This document shows positions 34,475 to 43,730 of a stretch of 64,000 nucleotides of DNA, one piece after another (within the stretch, counting starts at the first letter, position 1; every line of letters starts with the position of its first letter). The notes beneath the pieces are model-generated. The model did not search any database. It worked only from the letters and a program-made list of their open reading frames with translations, and had not been told where the DNA came from. Origin of the DNA: Pseudonocardia halophobica (GTDB lineage: Bacteria; Actinomycetota; Actinomycetes; Mycobacteriales; Pseudonocardiaceae). The position numbers and the translations under genes are program-made. The DNA lies in contig NZ_BSFQ01000010.1 of NCBI RefSeq assembly GCF_027922425.1, forward strand, positions 140,098-204,097, read 5' to 3'.

Positions 34475-35538
34475 CCCAGGACCTCCTTCGGCGAGACGAG
34501 GATCTTCACGTTCTCCTCCTTGTTGTCGATCAGCTCCCGGAACCCGCCGGACACGATGTCCTCGAGCGCGATCCGGCCGGTGATGAACTGGGCGGCGTCG
34601 ACCTTCCCGTCGCGCAGCAGCGCGATGGTGTCGGGGTGGTCGCCGCAGTAGGCGAGCGAGCCGATCAGGTTGACCTCGCTCATGACCAGGTCGTTCACGG
34701 CGACCTGCGGGACGTGGCCCCAGATCGCCACGTTGACGACGGTGCCGCCGGGGCGCACGGAGCCGATGGCCGAGGCCAGCACCGCGTCGATCCCGGCGCA
34801 CTCGAAGGCGACGTCCGCGCCGCCGCCGGTGAGGTCGAGGATCGCGGCGGGGGCGTCGTCGGCGATCGGGTCGATGATCACGTCGGCGCCCGCGGGCGTG
34901 GCCTTGGCCTTGCGCGCGGCCGCGGGCTCCACGACGACGACCTGCGAGGCCCCGGCCGCCTTGAGCGCCGCGGTGGTGACCAGCCCGATCGGGCCGGCGC
35001 CGTAGACCACGGCGGTGCCGCCCTCACGCAGCCCGGACAGGCGCACGGCGTGGTAGCCGACGGCGAGGGGCTCGACGAGCGCGCCGAGGTCCGTCGGCAG
35101 GTCGCCGAGCGGGTGCACCCACCGCTGGTCCACCACGCAGCGCTCGGCGAAGCCGCCCTGGTCACCGGCCAGCCCGACGAAGCCGAGGCTGCGGCAGATG
35201 TTGTAGCGGCCCGCCTTGCAGGCCACGCACTCCCCGCACACCCAGTACGGCTCGACGGCGACCCGGTCGCCCTCGCTCACGCCGCTCACCCCGGAGCCCA
35301 CGGCCGACACCACGCCGGCGAACTCGTGGCCGAGGACGACCGGCATCTCCACGCCGGTCAGCGGGTGGGGCTCGCCCTTGGCCGGGATGAAGATCGGCCC
35401 CTCGAGGAACTCGTGCAGGTCGGTGCCGCAGATGCCGCACCAGTCGACCGACACCTCGACCTGGCCCGGCCCCACCACCGGGTCGGGGACCTCGTCGATG
35501 CGGATGTCGCCGGGACCGTGGAACCGCGCTGCTCTCAT
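34471..35538 (-). CDS. (R,R)-2,3-butanediol dehydrogenase (zinc MDR)
   Basis: A 355-residue zinc-dependent medium-chain dehydrogenase. [19 protein letters not shown] is diagnostic of the BdhA/Bdh1 branch. The catalytic zinc site includes GHEFAGVV, the structural zinc cysteines are in [15 protein letters not shown], and the cofactor motif is [12 protein letters not shown] 35538 is preferred over an upstream in-frame start because it gives the family N-terminus. It is first in a two-gene operon with budC and divergent from a methyltransferase, with repeats in between. Confidence 0.87.
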   Translation of the reverse strand: MRAARFHGPGDIRIDEVPDPVVGPGQVEVSVDWCGICGTDLHEFLEGPIFIPAKGEPHPLTGVEMPVVLGHEFAGVVSAVGSGVSGVSEGDRVAVEPYWVCGECVACKAGRYNICRSLGFVGLAGDQGGFAERCVVDQRWVHPLGDLPTDLGALVEPLAVGYHAVRLSGLREGGTAVVYGAGPIGLVTTAALKAAGASQVVVVEPAAARKAKATPAGADVIIDPIADDAPAAILDLTGGGADVAFECAGIDAVLASAIGSVRPGGTVVNVAIWGHVPQVAVNDLVMSEVNLIGSLAYCGDHPDTIALLRDGKVDAAQFITGRIALEDIVSGGFRELIDNKEENVKILVSPKEVLG

Positions 35539-35570
35539 GTGTCCACGGTCACGCCGGAGCGAGGCCCTGG

Positions 35571-35594
35571 GCAACGGTTGCAGCGAGGTTGCAG
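35571..35594. promoter_or_regulatory. Repeat cluster in the divergent butanediol/methyltransferase promoter
   Basis: Two direct copies of GGTTGCAG (35576-35583 and 35587-35594) start 11 bases apart, one helical turn. The first also forms the inverted repeat GCAAC-G-GTTGC (35571-35581). This looks like an activator or repressor site in the 65-base divergent region. The AcoR-like protein encoded at 38764 is one candidate for binding it. Confidence 0.5.
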
Positions 35595-35603
35595 GATCAC
35601 CCC

Positions 35604-36683
35604 ATGACCACGAGCGCGGACACCGACGTCCCCGACCGACGCGCGGTGCGCGAGTTCGCCCGCCACCTCTTCGGCGTCTACACCGCCGGCGGGCTGACGA
35701 TGATGATCGACCTCGGGCACCGCACCGGCCTGTTCGAGGCCGCGGCGCGCGGCCCGGCGACGTCGGCCGAGCTGGCGGAGCGGGCCGGGCTGCAGGAGCG
35801 CTACGTGCGCGAATGGCTCGGCGCGATGGTCACCGGCGGGATCATGACCTTCGACGACGGGCGGTACACCCTGCCCGCCGCCCACGCCGCCGCGCTGACG
35901 GGCCCCGGCTCGAAGAACATGGCGCCGATGGCGGCCATGGTGCCGCTGCTCGGCCGCAACCTCGACGCCGTCGCCGAGGCCTTCCGCAACGGGGGCGGGC
36001 TGCCCTACGACGCCTTCGCGCCCGACTTCACCGGTGTGATGGACCAGCTCAACCGCCGCCCGCTCGACGAGCTGCTGGTCGACGCCTGGCTCCCGCTGGT
36101 GCCGGGGCTGACGGAGCGGCTGGCGGCCGGCGCCCGGGTGGCCGACGTCGGCTGCGGGACCGGGCACGCGATGGTGATCCTCGGGAAGGCGTTCCCGGCT
36201 TCGACGTTCACCGGCTACGACATCGCCGAGGACGCACTCGCGCACGCCCGCGCCGAGGCCGCCGCCGAGGGTCTGACGAACGTGCGGTTCGAGCGCGCCG
36301 ACGCCGCCGCCTTCCGCCCGGCCGAGCCCGTCGACGTCGCGTTCGCCATCGACGCGGTGCACGACCAGGTCGACCCGGCCGCGGTGCTGCGCGGGATCCA
36401 CGACGCGCTGGTGCCCGGCGGCCGCTTCGTGATGGTGGACATGGCGGCGGCGACCGATCTCGCGGACAACGTCGGCAACCCCTTCGCCCCGTGGATCTAC
36501 ACGATCAGCACCCTGCACTGTATGACCGTCTCGCTCGCGGGCGGGGGCGCCGGGCTGGGCGCGGCGTGGGGGAAGGAGCTCGCGGTGCGCATGCTGGGCG
36601 AGGCCGGGTTCGGCGAGGTCGCGGTGGCCCCGGCGCCCGGCCAGGCGCTCAACCTGATCTACGCGACGGAGCGGCCGGGCTGA
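35604..36683 (+). CDS. SAM-dependent methyltransferase with N-terminal winged helix
   Basis: A 359-residue class I methyltransferase. An N-terminal winged-helix dimerisation part (RTGLFEAAARGPATSAELAERAGLQERYVREWLGAMV, about 30-65) precedes the SAM motif VADVGCGTGHAMVILGKAFP (about 176-195). The ending LHCMTVSLAGGGAGLGAAWG is shared with the paralogue at 48433-49476. It resembles Rv2258c-type proteins of unknown substrate. ATG 35604 has AGGA upstream. Its TGA stop is the loop of a strong hairpin. Confidence 0.87.
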   Translation: MTTSADTDVPDRRAVREFARHLFGVYTAGGLTMMIDLGHRTGLFEAAARGPATSAELAERAGLQERYVREWLGAMVTGGIMTFDDGRYTLPAAHAAALTGPGSKNMAPMAAMVPLLGRNLDAVAEAFRNGGGLPYDAFAPDFTGVMDQLNRRPLDELLVDAWLPLVPGLTERLAAGARVADVGCGTGHAMVILGKAFPASTFTGYDIAEDALAHARAEAAAEGLTNVRFERADAAAFRPAEPVDVAFAIDAVHDQVDPAAVLRGIHDALVPGGRFVMVDMAAATDLADNVGNPFAPWIYTISTLHCMTVSLAGGGAGLGAAWGKELAVRMLGEAGFGEVAVAPAPGQALNLIYATERPG

Positions 36684-36697
36684 GCCCGGCCGCTCCG
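36667..36697. terminator. Hairpin whose loop is the stop codon
   Basis: CGGAGCGGCCGGGC (36667-36680) and its exact complement (36684-36697) form a 14-base stem. The three-base loop is exactly the TGA stop of the methyltransferase. A second hairpin CCCCGG-TCCC-CCGGGG follows at 36704-36719. Both lie between convergent genes and probably terminate both. Confidence 0.7.
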
Positions 36698-36725
36698 GTC
36701 ACCCCCCGGTCCCCCGGGGCGGTCC

Positions 36726-38243
36726 TCAGGCCTTGGCCTGCATGCTCTCCCGCGCGGGGTTGCCCTGGTCGTCCGCCTTCGGGTCCTTCTCCGCGGACTT
36801 CTCCCGGACCCCGGCCTCGATCCGGTCGCCGATCTCCTTGTCGATGTTGTGCCAGTACTCGAACGCGCGCTCGAGGACCGGCTCCGAGACGCCGTTGAGC
36901 AGGTGCCCGACGACGTTGTCGACGAGGCGACCGCGGGCCGCGTCGTCCATCACCTCGCGGACGAGCGTGCCGGGCTGGCCCCAGTCGTCGTCCTCGGCGT
37001 GGTCGACGTAGGCGGTGCGCATGATGTCCCCGTCGGCCTGCCAGGTCGGGACGTGCTGCGACGTGTCCGCGGCCGGGCCGCCGTAGGAGTTCGGCGCGTA
37101 CACCGGGTCGGAGACCTTCTTCACCCGCATCGCGCCGTCCTTGGAGTACGAGTGCGTCTCCACGACGGGGGCGTTCACCGGGATCTGCTGGTAGTTGCCG
37201 CCCAGGCGGTGCCGGTGCGCGTCGGCGTAGGAGAACAGCCGGGCGAGCAGCATCCGGTCCGGCGACGGCCCGATGCCCGGCACCAGGTTGTTGGGCTGGA
37301 ACGCGATCTGCTCGATCTCGGTGTGGTTGTCCGTGGGGTTGCGGTCCAGCGTCATCCGCCCGACCTCGGTCAGCGGGTAGTCGCCGTGCGGCCACACCTT
37401 CGTCAGGTCGAACGGGTTGAAGCGGTACGTCTTCGCGTCCTCGTACGGCATGATCTGCACGTACAGGGTCCAGGACGGGTGGTCGCCGTCGCGGATGTGC
37501 TCGAACAGGTCACGGGTGTGGTAGTCCGTGTCCGCCGCGGCCATCTGGTCGGCCTCGTGCTGGGTGAAGGTCTGGATGCCCTGGTCGGTCTTGAAGTGGT
37601 ACTTGACCCAGAACTCCTCGCCGGCAGCGTTGATCCACATGTAGGTGTGGCTCGTGTAGCCGTTCATGTGCCGCCAGGTGCGCGGGATGCCCCGGTCGCC
37701 CATCAGCCAGGTGACCTGGTGCGCGGACTCCGGCGAGAGCGTCCAGAAGTCCCACTGCATGTCGTGGTCGCGCAGGTTGTTGTCGGCGCGCCGCTTCTGC
37801 GACCGGATGAAGTGCTGGAACTTCATCGGGTCCTTCACGAAGAAGACCGGCGTGTTGTTGCCGACCATGTCGTAGTTGCCCTCGGACGTGTAGAACTTGA
37901 TCGCGAACCCGCGGGGGTCGCGCCACGTGTCGGGGCTGCCCCGCTCCCCCGCCACGGTCGAGAAGCGGATGCCGAGCTCGGTCCGGGTGCCGGGCTGGAA
38001 GAGCGCCGCCTTGGTGTAGGCGCTCACGTCGTTGGTGACCTCGAAGTACCCGAACGCGCCGCTGCCCTTCGCGTGCGGCTGGCGCTCGGGGATGCGCTCC
38101 CGGTTGAACTGCGCCATCTGCTCGATGAGGTAGCTGTCCTGCAGCAGGATCGGGCCGCCGGGGCCGACGGTCAACGAGTGCTCGTCGCTCTCGACCGGGA
38201 TGCCGGCATCGGTCGTGGTGGGGTTCGGGCGCGTGCTCGTCAC
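36726..38243 (-). CDS. katA: Monofunctional haem catalase
   Basis: A 505-residue clade-3-sized catalase that disproportionates hydrogen peroxide. The distal His is in [17 protein letters not shown] and the distal Asn in [19 protein letters not shown]. The proximal Tyr motif is [14 protein letters not shown], and the NADPH-site region [15 protein letters not shown] is present. GTG 38243 has GAGGAGG eight bases upstream. The C-terminal tail is Lys/Glu-rich. No OxyR or FurA gene adjoins it. It converges on the methyltransferase gene and is divergent from a small acidic ORF. Confidence 0.95.
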   Translation of the reverse strand: MTSTRPNPTTTDAGIPVESDEHSLTVGPGGPILLQDSYLIEQMAQFNRERIPERQPHAKGSGAFGYFEVTNDVSAYTKAALFQPGTRTELGIRFSTVAGERGSPDTWRDPRGFAIKFYTSEGNYDMVGNNTPVFFVKDPMKFQHFIRSQKRRADNNLRDHDMQWDFWTLSPESAHQVTWLMGDRGIPRTWRHMNGYTSHTYMWINAAGEEFWVKYHFKTDQGIQTFTQHEADQMAAADTDYHTRDLFEHIRDGDHPSWTLYVQIMPYEDAKTYRFNPFDLTKVWPHGDYPLTEVGRMTLDRNPTDNHTEIEQIAFQPNNLVPGIGPSPDRMLLARLFSYADAHRHRLGGNYQQIPVNAPVVETHSYSKDGAMRVKKVSDPVYAPNSYGGPAADTSQHVPTWQADGDIMRTAYVDHAEDDDWGQPGTLVREVMDDAARGRLVDNVVGHLLNGVSEPVLERAFEYWHNIDKEIGDRIEAGVREKSAEKDPKADDQGNPARESMQAKA

Positions 38244-38462
38244 GGGGTGCGCCTCCTCGTGGATCGCTCGATACGGGCTCGCGTGGTGGGCGGGCCGGCG
38301 GCGCCGGACGCGCCGCCACCGTCGGTGGGCGTACCCGGGTCTCGCGCGCGCGACACCTCCGCCACCGCTCGTCGACGCGTCCCGGTCCGCGTATCGCCGG
38401 GCTGCATACCGCGCTCGTTGCGGGGGTAGTGACCGTCTGGCCCGAGCACGGAGGTATGCGTG

Positions 38463-38612
38463 ATGGTCGACGACGACCGGCTCCCCCAGAACGACGACGC
38501 GACCGTCCCCGCGGCGACCCCGACGGTGATGTCGATGGACGAGGACCAGCTGTGGGACGTGGTGCGGTCGCTGGCCGAACCCGCCCGCGGCGAGCTGCGC
38601 GCACTGTCCTGA
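38463..38612 (+). CDS. Small acidic protein, 49 residues
   Basis: A 49-residue ORF, ATG to TGA, with GGAGG eight bases upstream and nearly all codons ending in G or C, as in real genes of this genome. The sequence begins [11 protein letters not shown] and ends with an amphipathic helix ([23 protein letters not shown]). It has no recognisable domain. It lies between catalase and the AcoR-like gene. The strong ribosome-binding site and codon bias make it plausible, but its function is unknown. Confidence 0.5.
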   Translation: MVDDDRLPQNDDATVPAATPTVMSMDEDQLWDVVRSLAEPARGELRALS

Positions 38613-38763
38613 TCTCCCCGGCCTGATCTTCCCGGCCTGATCTCCCCCGCCCGAGCTCCGTCGATCCTCACCCTTCGCCGAGGTGATCGGCCTCCCGGCC
38701 GTGTAGCGTCGGACGTCCGACGGCGACGGTGCTGCGCGGCGGTGCGCGGGCGGTGATCAACGG

Positions 38764-40431
38764 ATGATCGACAGGGACCGGGAGCGGCTGCTCGCCGGCG
38801 AGGTCGGGCGCATTCCGCGCCGGCCCGAGATCGTCGAGTCCTGGCGGCGCTCGCGGCTCTCCGGGGTCGATCCCGACCAGCTCGAGCTACCGCAGGCCCA
38901 GCCGGAGGAGAGCCGCTTCAGCCGCACCGCGACCCCGGTGCTGGAGGCCGCGGCGGACACGCTGGTCGGCGCCGACACGAGCCTGATGCTCACCGGCCCC
39001 ACGGGCACGGTCCTGTGGCGCTGGACGGACACGGACGGCCTGCGCCGCCGGCTGGACCGGCGCTCGGTCGTGGTCGGCACCCAGTGGGCCGAGGAGCACG
39101 TCGGCACCAACGGGATCGGCACCGCGCTCGAGACCGCCCGTCCGGTCGTCGTCACCGGCGCGGACCACTACTCCGGCGCGTTGCACGGCTTCAGCTGTGC
39201 GGCCGCCCCGGTGCGGCACCCGATGACCCGGCGCGTGCTCGGCGCGCTGAACATGACCTGCCGCGCCGAGGACGCGAACCCGCTGGTCCGGCCCACGCTG
39301 CTCAAGCTCGTCCGGGAGATCGAGGCCGAGCTCTACGGCACCAGCAGCGCGCGGGAGCGCGAGCTGTTCCGGCACTACCTCAGCGCCCGGCGGCGCAGCT
39401 CGGCGGCGGCGGTCGTGGTGCTCGACGGCGACATCCTCATCGCCAACCGCGCCGGCGCCCGCCTCGAGCTGGACCACCGGGCCTGGTGGGCCCGGGCGGA
39501 GGACGAGCTGGCCGGGGCCACCGAGGTGACCGTCCCGGCGGGACCGCACGGGCCGGAGGTCCGCTGCCGCACCGTGACGTCGGCGGGCCGGACCGTCGGC
39601 CTGATCGTCACGGTCCCCGAGGCCGGCGAGCGGCCCGGCCTGCCCGCGAATCTGCCGGCCGCCCCCGCGTCGGGCGACGGGCTCGCCGACACCGTGCGCC
39701 GCCGGCTCGGCGCCGAGCCGCTCCTCGTGCACGGCGAGCCGGGCACCGGCAAGACGACCCTGCTCGGCGGCCTGGGCCTCGCGGTGCACGACGCCGCGCT
39801 GGTGCCCACGACCGGCCTGCCGGCCTGGCTCGACGGGGTGCGGGCCGCCCTGCGCGGCGGAGTGGCCCTGACCCGGCTCCACACGCTCGACGAGGCGGCC
39901 TGCGCGGCCCTCGGCGCGCTGCTCGACGACGTCGGCCGGCCCGCCCGGATCGCCGGCACCTGGTCCGGCGACCCCGCCGCCGCCACCCCGGCCCAGCAGG
40001 CGCTGCTCGACCGCTTCGGCCTCGACGCCGTCGTGGTCCCGCCGCTGCGCAGCCGCGCGGACGAGATCCCCGCGCTGCTCGACGGCCTGCTCGACGGGTT
40101 GACGGTCGACCGCCGCGCGCCGCGGCCCCGGCTCACCCCGGCCGCGACCGAGCTGCTGCGCCGCCACCCGTGGCCCGGCAACCTCCGCCAGCTCGCCGGG
40201 GTCGCGCGCTGGCTGGCCCGGCAGGACCGCGCCGTCGTCGATGCCGACGACCTGCCCGCCCGGCTGCGCGCCGACGCCCCGCGGACCCGGCTGACCCCGA
40301 TGGAGGCCGCCGAGGCCGACGCGATCCGGGAGGCCCTGCGGGACTGCGGGGGCAACAAGGTCGCCGCCGCCGCACAGCTGCAGATCGCCCGGTCCTCGCT
40401 CTACCGGAAGCTGCGGGAGTTCGGGATCTAG
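38764..40431 (+). CDS. AcoR-like GAF/AAA/Fis activator with degenerate AAA domain
   Basis: A 555-residue regulator. The N-terminal part (IVESWRRSRLSGVDPDQL) and the GAF-type sensor with GTQWAEEHVGTNGIGTALE and YSGALHGFSCAAAPV are typical of AcoR. The central AAA domain retains Walker A (GEPGTGKTT) and PPLRSRADEIPALL but is shortened and lacks the GAFTGA loop that contacts sigma-54. A Fis-type HTH ends the protein (NKVAAAAQLQIARSSLYRKLREFGI). It probably works with sigma-70-type polymerase and may control the butanediol dehydrogenases 3 kb away. Its stop interlocks with the convergent DUF2182 stop. Confidence 0.85.
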   Translation: MIDRDRERLLAGEVGRIPRRPEIVESWRRSRLSGVDPDQLELPQAQPEESRFSRTATPVLEAAADTLVGADTSLMLTGPTGTVLWRWTDTDGLRRRLDRRSVVVGTQWAEEHVGTNGIGTALETARPVVVTGADHYSGALHGFSCAAAPVRHPMTRRVLGALNMTCRAEDANPLVRPTLLKLVREIEAELYGTSSARERELFRHYLSARRRSSAAAVVVLDGDILIANRAGARLELDHRAWWARAEDELAGATEVTVPAGPHGPEVRCRTVTSAGRTVGLIVTVPEAGERPGLPANLPAAPASGDGLADTVRRRLGAEPLLVHGEPGTGKTTLLGGLGLAVHDAALVPTTGLPAWLDGVRAALRGGVALTRLHTLDEAACAALGALLDDVGRPARIAGTWSGDPAAATPAQQALLDRFGLDAVVVPPLRSRADEIPALLDGLLDGLTVDRRAPRPRLTPAATELLRRHPWPGNLRQLAGVARWLARQDRAVVDADDLPARLRADAPRTRLTPMEAAEADAIREALRDCGGNKVAAAAQLQIARSSLYRKLREFGI

Positions 40432-41243
40432 GACATGTCGTCCCTCGGTGCCGTGCCGGGCACGGTGAGGCCCGGCACCGCGTCGGGGGCGACGAGGAGC
40501 AGCACGCCGAGCGCGAGCAGCAGGACCGCCGTCGCGTAGGTCGTGAACCGGCGCCACGGCAACGTCTTCTCGAGCGTGATGAGCCCGGCGACGGCGGCCA
40601 TCCAGGTGATGCTCATGACCCCCAGCGCGAACAGCGACGCCATCAGCGCCCAGCAGCACCCGACGCACCAGGCCCCGTTCTTCGCGCCCATCCGCACGGC
40701 GCCCCGGCGGCCCTCGCGCCAGGAGGTGAGCAGGAACCCGAGCGGGCTCGTGCACTTGGCGAGGCAGACGTCCTTGAGCGGCGTCAGCTCGTACCCGGCC
40801 GCGACGAGGAGGGTGCCCCCGGCGATCCAGCGCCCCGCACCGTCCCACGCCGTGACGTCCCCGGGGACGTACCTGGCCGTCGTGGCGATCGCGAAGGCCG
40901 CCAGGCCGGCACCGGTCCAGGTCAGGACGTACCCCGCGGTGAACAACAGGGGGGACACCGGGGACCGCTCCCGGGTCAGGCGGGAGTACAGCGCGACGGT
41001 CGGGGAGACCGCCGGGAACATCATCGCGGCCATCATCACGACCCAGATGCCGAGGAACCAGCCGAGCTCGCCCAGGCCGGTCCACGGGCCCTCGTCCATG
41101 CCCTGCATCCGGCCGGCCGTCCACCACCAGGCGAGCGCGGCGAGGACGAAGAGGACGACGACCAGTCCGAGCCGGGCCCGGACGGCGGCGTACGCAGGCG
41201 CGAGACCGCCGGTCCGGCCGGAGTCCTGCGCCGGGGCGCTCAT
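40428..41243 (-). CDS. DUF2182 membrane protein
   Basis: A 271-residue membrane protein with about six helices. Hallmarks are WVVMMAAMMFPAV, GYELTPLKDVCLAKCTSPLGFLLTSWREG and GAKNGAWCVGCCWALMASLF, the conserved Cys/Met-rich motifs of DUF2182 (predicted metal-binding). It is encoded four bases after a DUF1326 gene; this pair recurs in bacteria, and the two proteins are thought to work together, perhaps in metal handling. Its TAG stop shares the palindromic CTAG with the convergent regulator's stop. Confidence 0.88.
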   Translation of the reverse strand: MSAPAQDSGRTGGLAPAYAAVRARLGLVVVLFVLAALAWWWTAGRMQGMDEGPWTGLGELGWFLGIWVVMMAAMMFPAVSPTVALYSRLTRERSPVSPLLFTAGYVLTWTGAGLAAFAIATTARYVPGDVTAWDGAGRWIAGGTLLVAAGYELTPLKDVCLAKCTSPLGFLLTSWREGRRGAVRMGAKNGAWCVGCCWALMASLFALGVMSITWMAAVAGLITLEKTLPWRRFTTYATAVLLLALGVLLLVAPDAVPGLTVPGTAPRDDMS

Positions 41244-41247
41244 CGGG

Positions 41248-41850
41248 TCAGGCGGCCCAGGAGAAGTCGGACGTGGACAACCCGGTCTTGCCCTCGTACC
41301 GGATGCCGAAGGCGTCGATCCGCGAGCGCCGCGCCTCCGCCATGGTCAGGTTCGAGCCGACCGGGTGGAACATGCCGTCGAAGCGCACCGGCCGCCCGTC
41401 CTCGGCGCCGAACGGCACGATGTCCTCGACCTCGAAGTCGATCCGGTCGGGGACGCGCACGCGGTGCCGGAGCCCGTCGTGGTCGAGCTCGATCGCCGCC
41501 CGCTCGATCCCGACGACCTCGCCCACGAGGGGGGCCAGCGCGGCCATCGGGCCCCCGAGCTGCCCGCCGAACACCTTCACCAACTTGTCGAACTGCTCGT
41601 CGGTGGCCTCGTCGTCGACGAACATCCCGAGGCGCCAGTTGCCGTCCGTCATCACCTTCGGGGTGTCGATGATGGCGACCACCCGGCGGCCCCGGACGTC
41701 CGTGCCGTCGATCTCGCCGTCGACGATGTCGAAGGCCAGGGTCGCCCGGCAGAAGTCGTAGGTGGCGCCGTGGTCGAGCGTCAGGTTGCACGGGCACATC
41801 AGCTCGCACGAACACGTCTCGACGAATCGTCCCCTGAGGTTCCACGCCAT
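41248..41850 (-). CDS. DUF1326 protein
   Basis: A 200-residue soluble protein starting MAWNLRGRFVETCSCELMCPCNL, the Cys-rich N-terminal signature (CSC...CPC) of DUF1326, followed by a beta-rich body with RVVAIIDTPKVMTDGNWRLG. The cysteine cluster suggests metal binding. It is translated from ATG 41850 and followed after four bases by the DUF2182 membrane protein, forming the standard pair. The biochemical role is unknown. Confidence 0.88.
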   Translation of the reverse strand: MAWNLRGRFVETCSCELMCPCNLTLDHGATYDFCRATLAFDIVDGEIDGTDVRGRRVVAIIDTPKVMTDGNWRLGMFVDDEATDEQFDKLVKVFGGQLGGPMAALAPLVGEVVGIERAAIELDHDGLRHRVRVPDRIDFEVEDIVPFGAEDGRPVRFDGMFHPVGSNLTMAEARRSRIDAFGIRYEGKTGLSTSDFSWAA

Positions 41851-41901
41851 CGTCGGCTCCCTCCGCGAGGGCGACGATTGTCCGCTGCGGCGAACGGCCG
41901 G

Positions 41902-42960
41902 TCAACGGTCGTCCGACCTGCCGATCTGCCGGACGAGATCGAGGGCCCGCCCCAGCGTCGTCAGCCGCGCCTCGAGCGTGTCGCCGGCCGGGTAGAGCCG
42001 CACGGTGTCCACGCCCGCGTCCCGCCAGACCCGCAGCCGGGCGCGGACCCTCTCCTCGGTGCCGATGAGCGTGGTGCCCAGCACCATCTCGTCCGTGATC
42101 AACCCGGCCGCCCCGGCGCGGTCGCCGGCCTGCCACCGCTCGCAGACCTCGGCGGCGGCCTCCGCCCAGCCCTGCCGGCTGTAGGCCTCGTTGTAGAAGT
42201 TGGTGCTCGCCGAGCCCATCCCGCCGAGGCTGAACGCCAGGCCCTGCTTCCGCTCGGCGACCATCCCGCGCAGCTCGTCCTCGTCGGCGGCGAAGGCCAC
42301 CTCGGCGCCCTGGCAGACGTCGAGGTCGGCGCGGGTGCGGCCGGCCGCGGCCAGGCCCTCGTCGAGCGGGCCGAAGTAGGCCGCGGCGCCCTCGGGGACG
42401 AAGCTCGTGCCGAGCCAGCCGTCGGCCGTCTCGCCGGTGAGCCGCAGCATCCGCGGGGACAGGGTGGCGAGGTAGATCGGGATGTCCGGGTTCGGCGCGG
42501 TGGACAGCCGCATCGGCCGGCCCTCGCCGCCGGGCAGCGGGATGTGCACGGTCCCGCCGTCGAAGGCGATCTTCTCCCCCGCGAAGGCCTGCCGGATGAC
42601 GGCGATCGTCTCCCGGGTCCGGGTGAGCGGGCGGGCGAAGGGGACGCCGTGCAGGCCCTCCAGGACCTGCGGGCCGGACGGGCCGAGGCCCAGGACGAAC
42701 CGGCCCTCGGACATGTCCGCCAGCGTGAGCGCCGCCTGCGCGATCGCGACCGGCGTGCGCGTGCCGACCTGCACGATGCCGGAGCCGAGGGTGATCCGGT
42801 CCGTGCGTGCCGCCAGGTAGCCGAGGACGGACGGGGCGTCCGACCCCCACGCCTCGGCGACGAACACCGCGTCCATGCCCAGCTTCTCGGCCTCGACGAC
42901 GAACTCGACGGTCCGCCGGAAGTCGCCGCCCGAGCCCTCGACCGTGGTGGCGGTGCGCAT
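41902..42960 (-). CDS. F420-dependent LLM-class oxidoreductase
   Basis: A 352-residue luciferase-like TIM-barrel oxidoreductase. VEFVVEAEKLGMDAVFVAEAWGSDAPSVLGYLAARTDRITLGSGIVQVGTRTP and GRFVLGLGPSGPQVLEGLHG are typical of actinobacterial F420-type LLM enzymes. Its substrate is unknown. The ATG shares one base with the stop of the upstream SRPBCC gene (TGATG), so the two are co-translated. The stop is followed by a 51-base gap to the DUF1326 gene. Confidence 0.88.
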   Translation of the reverse strand: MRTATTVEGSGGDFRRTVEFVVEAEKLGMDAVFVAEAWGSDAPSVLGYLAARTDRITLGSGIVQVGTRTPVAIAQAALTLADMSEGRFVLGLGPSGPQVLEGLHGVPFARPLTRTRETIAVIRQAFAGEKIAFDGGTVHIPLPGGEGRPMRLSTAPNPDIPIYLATLSPRMLRLTGETADGWLGTSFVPEGAAAYFGPLDEGLAAAGRTRADLDVCQGAEVAFAADEDELRGMVAERKQGLAFSLGGMGSASTNFYNEAYSRQGWAEAAAEVCERWQAGDRAGAAGLITDEMVLGTTLIGTEERVRARLRVWRDAGVDTVRLYPAGDTLEARLTTLGRALDLVRQIGRSDDR

Positions 42961-43466
42961 CACGCGCCCTCGACGCGCTTCTTGATCGCCTCGACGGTGC
43001 CGGTCATGTTCGCCTCGAACTCCCGCAGCCGGACGAAGACGATCTTCTGCTCCTTGTCCGGCATCCGGTCGATCGCCAGGCTCAGCCCCGACCGCGCCGG
43101 GCCCATCCGCACCCACTGCCGCAGCCGGGTGCCGCCGTCGGCGGGCTCGAGGGTGAAACGCCAGGTCGCGGTGGGGTTCTCGGGGTCCTCGACGGCCCAC
43201 GCGAACACCCGCGGCTCCTCGCACTCGACCACGTGCGAGACGGTGGACCACTCCCCCAGCGCGTCGTGCGCGCTGTGGCCCCGGAACCGCGCCCCCACCG
43301 CCGGGGTGCCGCCCTCGAGCCACTCCACGCGCTGGACCTCGGGGCTCTGCCCGGGCATCGCCTCGACGTCGACCACCGCGGGCCACACCCGCTCCGGCGG
43401 CGCGTCGACCCAGGTCTCGACCTCGACGGTCGGCTGGTCGGCGTAGCGGGCTCCGGTCCACTCCAT
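42960..43466 (-). CDS. SRPBCC / polyketide-cyclase-like protein
   Basis: A 168-residue START-like domain protein: VETWVDAPPERVWPAVVDVEAMPGQSPEVQRVEWLEGG is the family N-terminus, followed by TWRFTLEPADGGTRLRQWVRMGP. It likely binds a hydrophobic ligand; the coupled LLM oxidoreductase may act on the same compound. ATG 43466 (MEWTG) is chosen, with a GAGGAG 12 bases upstream; the frame stays open further upstream without homology. The region 43467-43730 before it is the promoter area shared with the divergent FabH-like gene. Confidence 0.83.
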   Translation of the reverse strand: MEWTGARYADQPTVEVETWVDAPPERVWPAVVDVEAMPGQSPEVQRVEWLEGGTPAVGARFRGHSAHDALGEWSTVSHVVECEEPRVFAWAVEDPENPTATWRFTLEPADGGTRLRQWVRMGPARSGLSLAIDRMPDKEQKIVFVRLREFEANMTGTVEAIKKRVEGA

Positions 43467-43730
43467 CGGCGCGGCACTCCTCGTCCTCGGGGAAGTCGTC
43501 CCGGAGAGTGTCGCACGGAGAGTTGCGCACGAAAACCCAAGTGTCGTCCTGCCCCGCACCGCCGGTCGGTCCAGAACCCGCAGCGCCGATCCTCCGCGCG
43601 TGATCGCCCTACCGACGAGTAGAGCGCTGCTTCGAAGATTCGCAGGTCACAGCCCGGTTGTGGGCATGCGGGGCGAGGCACGACACTCGACCCGGTATGC
43701 CGTCGCCGACTCGGAACCGGGTGCCACGAA

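Noticed and set aside
35567..35583. A sigma-54-like GG...GC promoter before the butanediol genes, because an AcoR-like protein is near.
   Set aside because: The spacing is nine, not ten, bases and the host group lacks sigma-54; the repeats are read as a regulator site.
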